A DNA stretch of 64,000 nucleotides from positions 434,001 through 498,000 of the forward strand of contig CACSIO010000012.1 of the NCBI GenBank assembly GCA_902705865.1, written 5' to 3'. The notes under the pieces were generated by a model. That model was not told the origin of the DNA and did not search any database. It saw nothing but the letters and a program-made list of their open reading frames with translations. Positions 25,757 through 35,712 of this stretch are shown here, in pieces; the first letter of the stretch is position 1; each line of letters begins with the position of its first letter. The translations under genes and the position numbers were made by a program. This stretch comes from BD1-7 clade bacterium. Its GTDB lineage: Bacteria > Pseudomonadota > Gammaproteobacteria > Pseudomonadales > DT-91.

Positions 25757-27241
25757 ATGAATCTTCATCACTATGACGCCACTGGATTGGCGGCGCTGAT
25801 TCGCAGCGGTGAGCTGTCTGCGGCAGAGGCCATAGAATATAGCTGCCAGCGTATCGAAACGCTGAACCCGGCGTTAAATGCGATTGTTCGAACCCGCTTC
25901 GATAAAGCCCGTAATGAGCTGAACACTATCGACCTTAAAGCGCCTTTTGCCGGTGTCCCCTTTCTCACTAAAGACTTGATGGCAGCCATTAATGGTGAGG
26001 TGCTGGGCGCCGGTTGTGCATCGTTGCAACATCGAGTAATGAAACATGACGCAAACTTAGTGAAACGTTTTCGTCAAGCGGGGCTCGTTATTCTCGGGCA
26101 AACTAATACGCCGGAACTCGGCATTATGGGTATCACCGAGCCGAAGGCCCATGGCGCGTGTCGGAACCCGTGGGATACCGGCTACACCCCAGGAGGCTCA
26201 AGTGGTGGCTCTGCAGCGGCCGTGGCGGCGGGGTTGGTGCCTATGGCATCAGCAGGCGATGGTGGTGGTTCTATCCGAATCCCTGCTTCGTGTTGCGGTT
26301 TATTTGGCCTTAAACCCAGCCGTAATCGTCAGCCGTTGGGGCCGGATATTCGCGAAGCCTGGGGTGGGGCGGTTGTCGAGCATGTGTTAACGCGCAGCGT
26401 TCGTGATTCGGCAGCCATGCTTGATATCACTAACGGTACCGATGCAGGCGCATCGGTGCCCGTTGGGAGGGAGTCCGGTTTTTTAGCAGCATCCCAACAG
26501 CCTTATCAAGGTCAATACCGTATCGCGTATTCTAAAGCCAGCCCGATTGGTTCAGATGTACACCCGGATTGTATTGCGGCGCTGGACGATGCTCTGCTCT
26601 TGCTCGAATCACTCGGGCATCACGTCGAAGAAGTTACCCTCCCGGTTGAGGCTGACAGACTAGCATCGGGTTATTTGACAGTGCTCCTTGGGCAAGTGGC
26701 TAAAGATGTGTCGTTGATGGCGTCGGAACTCGGTGTAAAACCGCGGCAGTTAGATATTGAGCTGCCGACTGAGGCGCTATATCGCATCGGCAGGCGTCTC
26801 AGTGCCAGAGATTATTTGTTAGCACAGGAATACTGGAACACCCTGGCTCGATCCATGGGGCAACTGCATTGTGACTATGATTTTTTGTTGACGCCGACGT
26901 TAGCCGCACCACCGCAGCCGGTGGGGGCTTTATACCCATCGACGGTGGAGCAAATGTCTATGCGATTGCTGAGAATTCCGGGTGTGAGTGATATCAGTCT
27001 GAAGCTCGGGTTGGTGGAACAAATGGCAGCGAAGATGCTCGAAAAGCTGCCGTTCACGCAGATTGCGAATCTAACGGGGCAGCCATCGATGAATGTTCCG
27101 TTTTATCAAAATACCGCTGGGCTTCCGATCGGTGTGCAGTTTACGGCAGCCATGGGGCATGAGAAATCGTTATTCCAGTTGGCTGGTCAGTTGGAGCAAG
27201 CAAGAGACTGGAAAACACGCTGGCCAGTCATGGCGGCCTAG
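25757..27241 (+). CDS. Amidase (amidase signature family)
   Basis: A 494-residue hydrolase with a complete amidase-signature triad: Lys72 in PFLTKD, the cis-Ser in [14 protein letters not shown] (S148/S149) and the nucleophile Ser172 in [10 protein letters not shown]. It hydrolyses carboxamides; the substrate cannot be predicted. AGGA lies about 13 nt before the ATG. The final 57 or so codons are part of a 3.4-kb tandem duplication, and a decayed second copy of this end lies at 30702-30874. The gene itself looks intact at full family length. Confidence 0.9.
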   Translation: MNLHHYDATGLAALIRSGELSAAEAIEYSCQRIETLNPALNAIVRTRFDKARNELNTIDLKAPFAGVPFLTKDLMAAINGEVLGAGCASLQHRVMKHDANLVKRFRQAGLVILGQTNTPELGIMGITEPKAHGACRNPWDTGYTPGGSSGGSAAAVAAGLVPMASAGDGGGSIRIPASCCGLFGLKPSRNRQPLGPDIREAWGGAVVEHVLTRSVRDSAAMLDITNGTDAGASVPVGRESGFLAASQQPYQGQYRIAYSKASPIGSDVHPDCIAALDDALLLLESLGHHVEEVTLPVEADRLASGYLTVLLGQVAKDVSLMASELGVKPRQLDIELPTEALYRIGRRLSARDYLLAQEYWNTLARSMGQLHCDYDFLLTPTLAAPPQPVGALYPSTVEQMSMRLLRIPGVSDISLKLGLVEQMAAKMLEKLPFTQIANLTGQPSMNVPFYQNTAGLPIGVQFTAAMGHEKSLFQLAGQLEQARDWKTRWPVMAA

Positions 27242-30200
27242 CGTGTCTGTTTGTTCATGCGAATAGTAGGGGCAGTGATTGGAAAAGGGTTAAGAATGGC
27301 TCTTTAGAAATCGATGCCCAGATATCTGAGTGGCACGGAAACTTTGCCTAACAACAACGTTATATCTAATCTCAAAAGCTACATAAATTGCCAATTTTGT
27401 CTTCTTTGAATGTTGCCAATATGACGCTGTTCTCGGCGGGGGCAGGCTGACCTTCCTCTAGGTATAGCTCCGCTAGCGACCAGCCGGAATTGATATGACC
27501 GAAATATAACTTCCCATCTCTTTCCCATGTAATGTCGAAGTTTATTGCGCCGGCGCGAAACCACCTCGAGTCATCGTCTGTATACATATTAAATTTTACA
27601 CGGTTGTCCCCATCTTCGTGTGGGTTTACATCTTTCACGATAAATTTACGTGAGCAGTTTGGTAAGATATCTATGCTCATACCGTTTACAGGCATGGCCT
27701 TTGATCCTGTTTCTGGTGATCGTACCAGGTGGTATTGGTTGAATGAATGCGTCGATATTTTTTCTAGCCGTCCATTGACCAACCAAGGCTTGTCATGATT
27801 TGACGCCCATTGAACAAACAGAGTGTCTCTGTCTAAAAGTACCGGTGTTTCAAAGGTTACCAAGTGCCTATCCTTTTCGACTTCTTCGATCGTTTTTATT
27901 TGGATGTCAGCTTGTAGTGGCTCATCTATGGTGATTGGGATGTACTCAGTATACGCATTGTACGTGATCGCTATCTCTGTTTCGCCGGGTGAAATTCCTA
28001 GGGCTATGCCTCCGTCTACGACTGCCAAAGACATCGTCGGATCACTTGCTGTCCATTGAGGATCATCCAAATCGACAAAACTGCCATCGGTGAAGATGGC
28101 TTTAGCGGTTAGGTAATCTGAAATTTTTTCAGAGCCGCCAGCTCGCAACTCTAACGTGCCTGAGACTTCAATTTGCTCGACGACAGCATCGGTTACTTGA
28201 GCGTCTTTGGAGTCTACAAACCCATGGTAGTTGGCATGGATATGGGTATTGCCAAGGTTTATCGCTTTGGTCATGCCCTCGCCCAATACTTCAAGGGTAT
28301 CTGGATCATCTGAAAGCCACTCGGTTTCTGCCGAAACGTCTTGTTTATTACCGCTTTTGAGTTCGGCAATCGCTTCAAATTTAAATTCTGAACCTAGCGG
28401 GATTATTGCGGTTGAAGGGCTTATCGACACGGAAATTACATCACCAAAAGCAACGGTTACGGGGAGGTTTTTACTGCCGATATAATTCATGAAAACGGAA
28501 ATAGAAGCATTACCCGGTGTTTTGGCTTCGACTTCCCCAGGGTGGTCATTGTAGACGGATTGAACTGATATAATCGCCGGGTCAGACGAGCGCCAGTTAA
28601 CCGCTTTGGTGATGTTCAATGTCGATTCATTGGAAAGATTGGCGTGGGCTTCGATGTTGGTAAACTCACCGGGATTGAGCTGCAGGTTATCGTTCGGTGT
28701 CAGTTCAATACCGGTGATATAGGCATCGGTTACAGTAATCGATCGTTTCGCAGATATGCCAGCAAATTGAATCTCAATATCTGTCTCGCCTGATCGTAGT
28801 GGTACGACGAAGCCGGGGTTTTCCTGGAAGGTATTAACAGTAGCGATATCAGAGTCGCTTGAAAACCACGCTGCCTGCTGACTGATATCTGCCTCAGTAC
28901 CGTCATCAAATTCGGCTATCGCAGAATACTGCCAGGGTAACCCTTTGAGCATTGTTGCTGGTATGTCTGTGGCTATGTGTATCGTTTTGACTTGAGTATT
29001 TGATACTTGAAAATCCGTTTCTGCGACTGTTGCATTCAGGCTCGCGGTTATTTTTGCCGTGCCCGGGGCTAAACCGACGACAGTACCGACATTTTCGCCA
29101 TCAGATACCAACTGAATCGTGTCGTCGTCGTCGGTTTTCCATTTTACCGCACGCGTGAAATCCATGGTTTTTCCGCTATCGAAATATGCCGTAGCTGTTA
29201 ATGTGGTACTGGCGCCGGCGGGGAGCGATGGTATGCTTTGAACACCTAAGTCTGAAGTCGTGGCATTGGCACTGATGAGCACATCTTTGAGTTTTCCAGG
29301 TGAAATAGTCACGGGTTGACGCGTCGAAAACGCGTGTTTTCCAACATCAATATTGGCAATTATTTCAGTTGCCCCGACATTGTCTGGAATAATCTGAGCG
29401 CGTTGGCCATCCGTATCGAAATGCAGAAGTTCCGTGTCTTCTGCTAACCACTGAGTGATGTCTGTGGTATCTATGACTGCACCGCTATCGAGTTCCAAAT
29501 AGCTTCTTACGAACATCGTACCTTCTTGAGGCAGATTGATATTTGTAGAATCCAGCGTCAACCTAGCACCTGAAAGATTCTCATCATCTGGAACATCAAC
29601 AATCAATTCTGCCGTATAGTTTGCCAAGTGTGCTTGGAAGCGGGCAATTCCACTTCTTTTGGCAGTAACCGTTCCATCGGTTTGAATAGTCGCGATATTG
29701 GTGTTGTCACTTTCCCATTCGATGTTACCGATCTGTTTCTTAGTATGATTGTTCAAGTAAGCAAAAACGTTTACTTGTTTACTGTTAGAAGGCAATAGAT
29801 GAATCTGTGGTGTGTCGATAAACAGGCTTTTCGCAATAAACGGTTGAACGCTGACAGACACTGTTGCCGATAAACCACGGTAGCTGGCATCTAGCTCGGC
29901 ACTGCCGGTATCAATAGCCATCAATTTACCGCCATCTTGTTTTTGTATAACCGAAGGATTGCCTGATTGAAGGGTAGCCATATTTGAAATATCGCTCCGT
30001 TCACCCGAGGGCCTGATCAGTGTGACTTGTAGAGTTGCGTGTTCTCCGATGATTAGATTGTCGTCTATGACTTCAATGGCCAAACTGCTGCCGTCATTTA
30101 TGTCCGAGTTTGTCTGGGTATCCTGATTACAACCGACCGACAGCAATGCGAGGGTTATAAAAACCCAATTTTTCAACGCAGAATGCTGACAGCGTTTTGT

Positions 30201-30465
30201 GTTTTTTTGCGGTATTTCGAGTGTTGAGGTATCCGTATCCATCACAACTTCCGCCAAGTAGCTTTCGGTAGAACACTAAGTTTGTAATTGGCATGGTTTC
30301 TTACCAATTATTTCCTTGAAACTTCTCGACATTAGAGGCGGGTTGCGTTGTTAATTGCGTATGCAGAGACTTTTGGTTGAATTGTGTTATTGGAAGGCAG
30401 AGGGAAGATCTAAACAGCCCGGTGTGGTTGCGAACATGTGGTCAATAAAGGTTCGGTATAGTGAG
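27069..30465. repeat. Copy A of a 3.4-kb tandem duplication
   Basis: The unit runs from inside the 3' end of the amidase gene through its downstream spacer, the whole first Ig-like lipoprotein gene and about 220 bp beyond its start. Copy B (30702-34110) has the same order and nearly the same length. The edges were judged by eye: ATCTAACG near 27069/30703 at one end and AAAGG(G/T)TCGGTAT near 30447/34095 at the other. Confidence 0.85.
27372..30242 (-). CDS. Ig-like (BIG2) repeat lipoprotein, copy A
   Basis: A 956-residue secreted protein. After a polar N-terminus and hydrophobic stretch it has a lipobox (LALLSVGC) at about Cys 38, so it is probably a surface or periplasmic lipoprotein. About eight repeats of the bacterial Ig-like group 2 type follow, each about 90-100 residues and carrying variants of 'W.S.d..IA.v...G.v.a...G...i'. 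A Cys-containing C-terminal domain (LPNCSRKFIVKDV, then FRAGAINFDITWERDGK) is not Ig-like. ATG 30242 has GGAAG 5 nt upstream; a TTG five codons earlier is an alternative. Adhesion or matrix function is plausible but unproven. Confidence 0.85.
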   Translation of the reverse strand: MDTDTSTLEIPQKNTKRCQHSALKNWVFITLALLSVGCNQDTQTNSDINDGSSLAIEVIDDNLIIGEHATLQVTLIRPSGERSDISNMATLQSGNPSVIQKQDGGKLMAIDTGSAELDASYRGLSATVSVSVQPFIAKSLFIDTPQIHLLPSNSKQVNVFAYLNNHTKKQIGNIEWESDNTNIATIQTDGTVTAKRSGIARFQAHLANYTAELIVDVPDDENLSGARLTLDSTNINLPQEGTMFVRSYLELDSGAVIDTTDITQWLAEDTELLHFDTDGQRAQIIPDNVGATEIIANIDVGKHAFSTRQPVTISPGKLKDVLISANATTSDLGVQSIPSLPAGASTTLTATAYFDSGKTMDFTRAVKWKTDDDDTIQLVSDGENVGTVVGLAPGTAKITASLNATVAETDFQVSNTQVKTIHIATDIPATMLKGLPWQYSAIAEFDDGTEADISQQAAWFSSDSDIATVNTFQENPGFVVPLRSGETDIEIQFAGISAKRSITVTDAYITGIELTPNDNLQLNPGEFTNIEAHANLSNESTLNITKAVNWRSSDPAIISVQSVYNDHPGEVEAKTPGNASISVFMNYIGSKNLPVTVAFGDVISVSISPSTAIIPLGSEFKFEAIAELKSGNKQDVSAETEWLSDDPDTLEVLGEGMTKAINLGNTHIHANYHGFVDSKDAQVTDAVVEQIEVSGTLELRAGGSEKISDYLTAKAIFTDGSFVDLDDPQWTASDPTMSLAVVDGGIALGISPGETEIAITYNAYTEYIPITIDEPLQADIQIKTIEEVEKDRHLVTFETPVLLDRDTLFVQWASNHDKPWLVNGRLEKISTHSFNQYHLVRSPETGSKAMPVNGMSIDILPNCSRKFIVKDVNPHEDGDNRVKFNMYTDDDSRWFRAGAINFDITWERDGKLYFGHINSGWSLAELYLEEGQPAPAENSVILATFKEDKIGNLCSF

Positions 30466-30701
30466 AACCGCGGAGAGTCATTAAATCCTGAATTTAGGTA
30501 ATGCATACAAAGCTGATACAGATAAGAGCGTCAGCTGCCGGTAAGTGTTGGTAGCGGTATTTCCGATACCTCGCTGACGATGTCGCCAGCATTGACATTG
30601 CCCGTTAATACCGCAAAGTTGTTTATTGTTGATGCCTTACAGATACATCGAAGCTGCCGCATATTGGGTTGAGTGTGATTGTCCCGATGAAACAGACTCA
30701 T
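30466..30701. other. Spacer between the two duplicated units
   Basis: About 240 bp not obviously shared between the copies. It may contain badly decayed amidase sequence leading into the recognisable remnant, but I could not align it by eye. No believable gene. Confidence 0.35.
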
Positions 30702-30874
30702 ATCTAACGAGCCAGCCATAGATGAGTGTTCGTATGTATCAGAATATCACTGAGCTTCCGGTCGGTGTGCAGTTTACGGCAGTCATGGGGCATAAAAAAT
30801 TGTCGTTCCAGCTGGCTGGCCAATTGGAGCAGGCAAGAGATTGGGAAACACGCTGGCCAGTGATGGCGGCCTAG
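30702..30874 (+). pseudogene. Decayed 3' fragment of the amidase gene
   Basis: In frame with the true amidase end, this fragment reads YLTSQP, stop, MSVRMYQNITELPVGVQF and continues to RWPVMAA with the same TAG. The amidase has [15 protein letters not shown] at the matching place. The Ser codon TCG has become TAG at 30719-30721. No amidase catalytic residue is present, so this is a nonfunctional by-product of the tandem duplication. The downstream 46 codons stay open (ATG 30734 to stop 30874), but there is no ribosome site. Confidence 0.85.
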
Positions 30875-31013
30875 TGCATTCGTTTGACTCATCCCTGTTT
30901 GCTCGTTTGAATAGCAGAGGCAGGGGTTGTTATAGGATCTGGAATGCCTCTATAGAATTCTATGGTCAGGCGTTTGAACAACATAGAAACTGGCTCTAAC
31001 AACAACACCGCTT

Positions 31014-33890
31014 TTAATCCAAAAACTGACATAAGTTGCCAATCTTGTCTTCTTTAAATGTTGCTAATATGACGCTATCTTCGGCGGGGGCAGGCTGACC
31101 TTCCTGCAAGTACAACTCTGCTGATATCCAGCCGGAATTGACATGACCAAAATAAAACTTCCCATCTCTTTCCCATGTAATGTTGAAATTTATTGCGCCG
31201 GCGGGAAACCACGTTGAGTCATCTTCTGTATACATTCTAAATTGAACGCGGTTGCTGCCATCTTCGTGTAGGCTCACATCTTTCACGATAAATCTACGTG
31301 AGCAGTTTGGTAATAGGTGTACACGGGTGCCCTCATCAGGGATATACCCTGATAGTATTTCTGGTGATACGGTCATGTGAAACTTTCTGCTGTCTTCTCC
31401 AGATACTTTTTCTATTCTTCCACTTTGAGTGCGGAGTGGCGTCGTTCTAGGTGGCTCGTGATCCCATTGAACAAACATACTATCTTGCGATATAGATTTA
31501 TTAAAAGTCACAATAGATTCGTTGTTATTCAGTTTTTCAGCTTTCTCTATAACGACATAAGGTTGCGATGATTCTTTCGTCGTTATTGTTGTATAGCCAG
31601 TCACTTTATTATATGTCGTGGATAATTCTATTTCGCTTGGTGCAACGCCTAGGGCTATGTTCCCGTCTATAATCGGCAACGATGTTGGATCACTTGTCGA
31701 CCACTGAACATCATCCAAATCAATAAAACTGTCATCCGTGAAAATCGCTTTGGCCGATAAGTGGTCTGAGATGTTTTCAGAGCCGCCAACTTGTAATTCT
31801 AACGTGCCCGAGACTTCGATTTTCTCAACGACAGCATCGGTTACTTGAGCGCCCACGGAATCTGCAAATCCATGGTAGTTGGCATGGATATCGGTATTGC
31901 CAAGATTTATCGCTTTGGTCATACCCTCACCCAATACTTGCAGTGTATCTGGATCATCTGAAAGCCACTCGGTTTTTGCCGAAACGTCTTGCTTATTACC
32001 ACTTTTGAGCTCGGCAATTGCTTCGAATTTAAATTCCGATCCTAACGGAATTATTGCCGATGAAGGGCTGATCGAAACGGAAATTACATCACCAAAAGCA
32101 ACGGTTACGGGCAGGTTTTTACTGCCGATATAATTCATGAAAACGGAAATAGAAGCGTTACCCGATGCTTTGGCTTCGACTTCTCCAGGGTGGTCATTGT
32201 AGACGGTTTCAACCGATATAATCGCCGAGTCAGACGAGCGCCAGTTAACCGCCTTGGTAATGTTCAATGTCGATTCATCGGAGAGATTGGCGTGGGCTTC
32301 GATATTGGTAAATTCACCGGGATTGAGCTGCAGGTTGTCGTTCGGTGTCAGTTCAATACTCGTAATATAGGCATCGGTAACAGTAATAGTCTGTTTTGCA
32401 GACATGCCTGCAAATTGAATTTCGATGTCTGTTTGGCCTGATCGCAGTGGTACGACGAAGCCGGGGTTTTCCTGGAAGGTGTTAACGCTAGCGATATCCG
32501 AGTGGCTTGAGAACCACGCTGCCTGCTGACTGATGTCTGCCTCGGTGCCGTCATCGAATACGGCTACGGCAGAATACTGCCACGGTAACCCCATGAGCAT
32601 CGTGGTTGGAGTCTCTGTTGCGATGCGTATCTCTTTGACGTCCAAATTTGATATCAGTAAATCCGTTTCTGCGACTTTTCCATTCAGGCTCGCGGTTATT
32701 TTTGCCGTACCGGGCGCCAAACCGACAACAGTACCAACATCTTCGCCATCAGATACCAGCTGAATCGTGTTGTTGTCGTCGGTTTGCCATTGCACCGCAC
32801 GTGTTAAATCCATGGTCTTGCCGTTATCGAAATATGCAGTGGCATATAATGTGGTACTGGCGCCTGCCGGGAGTGGTGGTATGTCTTGAATACCTAAATC
32901 AGAGTTCATGACATCGCTGCTAATTACCACATCTTCGAGTTTTTCTGATGAAATGGTAACGGGTTGAAGCGTCGAGAATGTGTGGCTGCCAGTCTCAACT
33001 TTGGCAGTGATCTCGGTCGTCCCAACGTTGTCTGGGATAATTTGAGCGCGTAGACCATTCGTATTGAAGTGGAGCAGCTCGGTGTTTTCAGCGGTCCACT
33101 GAGTAATATCGGTAGTATCGATAACGGCGCCACTCTTAAGCTCTAGATAGCTTCGCACGAACATCGTGCCTTCTTGCGGCAGATTGATAGTCGTAGAATC
33201 CAGCGTCAATCTGGCGCCAGAAAGATTTTCGTCATTGGGAATATCAACAACCAGCTCTGCGGTGTAGCCGGCAAAGTGTGCTTGGAAACGTGCCGTTCCG
33301 CTGCTTTTGGCAGTTACCGTTCCGTTGTTGTTAATCGTGGCGATATCGTCGTTTTCACTTTCCCATTTGACGTTACTAATCTGTTTTTTAGTATGATTGT
33401 TCAAGTAAGCGAAAGTGTGTACTTGCGTGCTGTCAGCAGGTAATAGATGAATCTGAGGTGTGTCGATAAATAGACTTTTCGCAACGAAAGGTTGAACGCT
33501 GACAGATACGGTTGCCGACAAACCACGGTAGCTGGCATGTAGCTCTGCACTGCCGGTATCGACAGCCACCAATTCCCCGTCATCTTGTTTTTTTATAACC
33601 GACGTATTGCCTGATTGAAGGGCAGCCATATTTGAAATATCGCTCCTTTCACCTGAGGGCCTGATCAGTGTGACTTGCGGCGTTGCGCGTTCTCCGATTA
33701 TCAGATTGTCGTCTATGACTTCAATGGCTAAACTACTGCCGTCATTAATGTCTGAGTTTGTCTGGGTATCCTGATTACAACCTACCGACAGCAATGCCAG
33801 GGTTATAAGGAGCCAAGTTTTCAACGCAGAATGCTGACAGCGCGTTGTATTTTTTTGCGGTATTTCGAGTGTTGACGTATCCGTATCCAT
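31014..33890 (-). CDS. Ig-like (BIG2) repeat lipoprotein, copy B
   Basis: A 958-residue paralogue of the copy-A protein, with the same N-terminus, lipobox (LALLSVGC), about eight Ig-like group 2 repeats and C-terminal domain (LPNCSRRFIVKDV, then FPAGAINFNITWERDGK). Most of the length is near-identical to copy A. A segment of about 90 residues just before LPNC is strongly diverged (IVTFNKSISQDSMFVQWDHE here against LVTFETPVLLDRDTLFVQWA there). Both copies keep intact frames and start contexts, which suggests both are expressed. The ATG at 33890 is the preferred start. Confidence 0.85.
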   Translation of the reverse strand: MDTDTSTLEIPQKNTTRCQHSALKTWLLITLALLSVGCNQDTQTNSDINDGSSLAIEVIDDNLIIGERATPQVTLIRPSGERSDISNMAALQSGNTSVIKKQDDGELVAVDTGSAELHASYRGLSATVSVSVQPFVAKSLFIDTPQIHLLPADSTQVHTFAYLNNHTKKQISNVKWESENDDIATINNNGTVTAKSSGTARFQAHFAGYTAELVVDIPNDENLSGARLTLDSTTINLPQEGTMFVRSYLELKSGAVIDTTDITQWTAENTELLHFNTNGLRAQIIPDNVGTTEITAKVETGSHTFSTLQPVTISSEKLEDVVISSDVMNSDLGIQDIPPLPAGASTTLYATAYFDNGKTMDLTRAVQWQTDDNNTIQLVSDGEDVGTVVGLAPGTAKITASLNGKVAETDLLISNLDVKEIRIATETPTTMLMGLPWQYSAVAVFDDGTEADISQQAAWFSSHSDIASVNTFQENPGFVVPLRSGQTDIEIQFAGMSAKQTITVTDAYITSIELTPNDNLQLNPGEFTNIEAHANLSDESTLNITKAVNWRSSDSAIISVETVYNDHPGEVEAKASGNASISVFMNYIGSKNLPVTVAFGDVISVSISPSSAIIPLGSEFKFEAIAELKSGNKQDVSAKTEWLSDDPDTLQVLGEGMTKAINLGNTDIHANYHGFADSVGAQVTDAVVEKIEVSGTLELQVGGSENISDHLSAKAIFTDDSFIDLDDVQWSTSDPTSLPIIDGNIALGVAPSEIELSTTYNKVTGYTTITTKESSQPYVVIEKAEKLNNNESIVTFNKSISQDSMFVQWDHEPPRTTPLRTQSGRIEKVSGEDSRKFHMTVSPEILSGYIPDEGTRVHLLPNCSRRFIVKDVSLHEDGSNRVQFRMYTEDDSTWFPAGAINFNITWERDGKFYFGHVNSGWISAELYLQEGQPAPAEDSVILATFKEDKIGNLCQFLD

Positions 33891-34245
33891 CACAACTTCC
33901 GCCAAATTGCCTTCCGTAGAACACTACGCTTGTAATTGGCATGGTCTCTACCAATTATTTCCTTGAAACTTCTCGTCATTAGAGGCGGGTTGTGTTGTTA
34001 ATTGCGTTTCTAGAGACTTTTGGTTGAATTGTGTTATTGGAAGGCGGAAAGAGGGTGCACACAATCCTAGTCTCCTGCAATTCTGAGGGAATCAAAGGGT
34101 CGGTATTGTGATGTTACTGATCTAATTACCATTTAAGCCGATACGACATCACGAAGTCATTGAGTGTTCATTCGGGTACATTTCAAACATTTGTAGAATC
34201 CGGCGTTTTACCCACCCTATTTTGTGAAGAGTACTTTCAATAACG

Positions 34246-34446
34246 CTATTGTTTTTGTGATGAAATATCGCAAAAGATCGCCAGATCTTCGCCTGTGAGA
34301 CCAAGCTCCCGCGCCATTTCACGCGTTTCAATACGATTTCGGATATCACGCTTGGCTTCTGCCGTTGTTTTGTCGAGTTCGTTGATGTTCATCGCTTGTG
34401 TGTCGGGTGCGTCGATATCCGGAGTATGATCAATGTTGTTGCCCAT
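34246..34446 (-). CDS. Small acidic/charged protein of unknown function
   Basis: A 66-residue soluble protein beginning MGNNIDHTPDIDAPDTQ with a helical, charged middle (AEAKRDIRNRIETREMARELGL). The excellent AGGTGAGG 7 nt before the ATG distinguishes it from an overlapping frame that lacks one. No family recognised. It lies outside the duplication and about 95 bp downstream of the next minus-strand gene, so it may be its operon partner. Confidence 0.6.
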   Translation of the reverse strand: MGNNIDHTPDIDAPDTQAMNINELDKTTAEAKRDIRNRIETREMARELGLTGEDLAIFCDISSQKQ

Positions 34447-34541
34447 TCTGATTCCTCACCTTGTTGGATTACAGCCTGTTACTCAGGGAGATTGGTGAAA
34501 GGTGCAATTTTCGCAGCTTGTATTAGTTGGCTACGAAGGGG

Positions 34542-34856
34542 TTAATGTTGTGTGTGGTTTACCGGCTTCAGGTTATGGCCGATCAGTGTATATTCGGCAA
34601 ATGGGGCAGGCATGCCGGCCATGCCTTCGGGTTGGTGTGGGTAATGTAGGAAGAGGTTGTCGATAGCGATCGTTGATAAATCATCGTTGATATCGTCGAT
34701 GGATTCACGCAGGTAAAGCGAGTTTTTATGCTCCTCTACCCAGTAGGTGTCTGTATCAATTGCGACGGTCAGACCGTATTGATTGTTATCTAGCACTTCA
34801 ATCATGGCGCAATGCACGCCTTGTGCTGGAAGCTGGTCAAAGGTAAGTCGTTTCAT
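34542..34856 (-). CDS. Small protein of unknown function downstream of a hydrolase
   Basis: A 104-residue soluble protein with a beta-rich start (MKRLTFDQLPAQGVHCAMIE, then YGLTVAIDTDTYWVEE) that may be related to the DUF6482 type, though I am not sure. ATG 34856 has AGGAG 9 nt upstream; the frame extends further upstream but only into the end of the preceding hydrolase gene. It follows the alpha/beta hydrolase gene by 19 bp and is almost certainly co-transcribed with it. Confidence 0.6.
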   Translation of the reverse strand: MKRLTFDQLPAQGVHCAMIEVLDNNQYGLTVAIDTDTYWVEEHKNSLYLRESIDDINDDLSTIAIDNLFLHYPHQPEGMAGMPAPFAEYTLIGHNLKPVNHTQH

Positions 34857-34875
34857 CGTTGCCTGCTCCTGCCTG

Positions 34876-35637
34876 TTAGGGGGCGGTATCAGGTGCCGCC
34901 GCAAGAATCCGGGCTATCTGTTTGTAGACCGTTGGATTTGTTGCAAACCCCATATGTGATGATACTACTTCCACATGTTTAACTTTTGGGTGTTCTGGCA
35001 ATCGAGCGATTTGTTCGCCGACAATGCCGTCACGCTTGCTGAACATAACATGAATGTTTGGACTGTCTTCCCGTAAGTTCGTGCGATCCAGCCAGCGAGA
35101 GAAATCCATTGCGTGCTCACTCACGTTGCCAGGTTGGACGGCGCGCATGATGTTCCACATCGAGGTTCCTCTCGGGTCGCCGAATGGGCTGCCTAGTGTA
35201 ATCAATGTGTTGACTTCAGCCCCTTGGTTAACGGCATCAAGGCCGATACAACCGCCCATACTCCAACCGATAAGCGTGACCTTTTTTCCGGTTGTTTGGC
35301 GGATTTGGTCAACTCGCTGACAGACGCGTTGCGCCATATGATCTCGGTATGCTGCGGCGTCTTCGACGCGACGAATTCGCATGTCGGCTGGCTCGACATT
35401 ACGGCCCAATTGCCAGCCGTGAGGTTGATAACCGATACGTTTGAGGAAGAAACTTAGCGGAGTCATTGCTCCATCGCCCACCATATAGCCAGGCAGCAAT
35501 AGTATCGGGTTATCCAGCTTAGGCGCTTTGGGGCTTTGGAATATCAGAGGCGCGAGTCTAAAACTGAGGGATGCTATCTCGCTGGTTGCCCTGGGGAATT
35601 CTTGCATCAACTGCCGTATGGAAGGTTTTTGAATCAT
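34876..35637 (-). CDS. Alpha/beta-hydrolase (lipase/esterase-like)
   Basis: A 253-residue alpha/beta-hydrolase with a complete apparent triad: Ser126 in GWSMGG, Asp202 in KRDGIV and His227 in SSHMGF. The oxyanion region PILLLPGYMVG and the wide-spaced strands resemble bacterial lipase-like or PGAP1-like hydrolases. No clear signal peptide; the N-terminal 25 residues are amphipathic. Substrate unknown, likely an ester. It lies upstream of the 104-residue gene, with 75 bp to the next gene upstream on the same strand. Confidence 0.83.
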   Translation of the reverse strand: MIQKPSIRQLMQEFPRATSEIASLSFRLAPLIFQSPKAPKLDNPILLLPGYMVGDGAMTPLSFFLKRIGYQPHGWQLGRNVEPADMRIRRVEDAAAYRDHMAQRVCQRVDQIRQTTGKKVTLIGWSMGGCIGLDAVNQGAEVNTLITLGSPFGDPRGTSMWNIMRAVQPGNVSEHAMDFSRWLDRTNLREDSPNIHVMFSKRDGIVGEQIARLPEHPKVKHVEVVSSHMGFATNPTVYKQIARILAAAPDTAP

Positions 35638-35712
35638 GGGATTGTATATTCCGTATAGATTCTACTTGTACGCCTGAAGCGATTGGGTGGATGCTTTCTT
35701 ATTTGTCTGCTT

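Larger units (their letters stand above)
30702..34110. repeat. Copy B of the 3.4-kb tandem duplication
   Basis: Second unit: amidase 3' remnant, spacer, second Ig-like lipoprotein gene and its upstream region, in the same order and orientation as copy A. The copies differ at many scattered, often synonymous positions, so the event is not recent. Confidence 0.85.

Noticed and set aside
30531-30719. 62-codon minus-strand frame in the duplication spacer
   Set aside because: Runs opposite to decayed amidase sequence and has no ribosome site.
27069-34110. Composite transposon as the cause of the 3.4-kb duplication
   Set aside because: No transposase gene or inverted terminal repeats around the units; a plain tandem duplication explains the layout.
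34149-34349. 66-codon minus-strand frame overlapping the 34246-34446 gene
   Set aside because: Lacks a ribosome site, whereas the competing frame has AGGTGAGG at good spacing.
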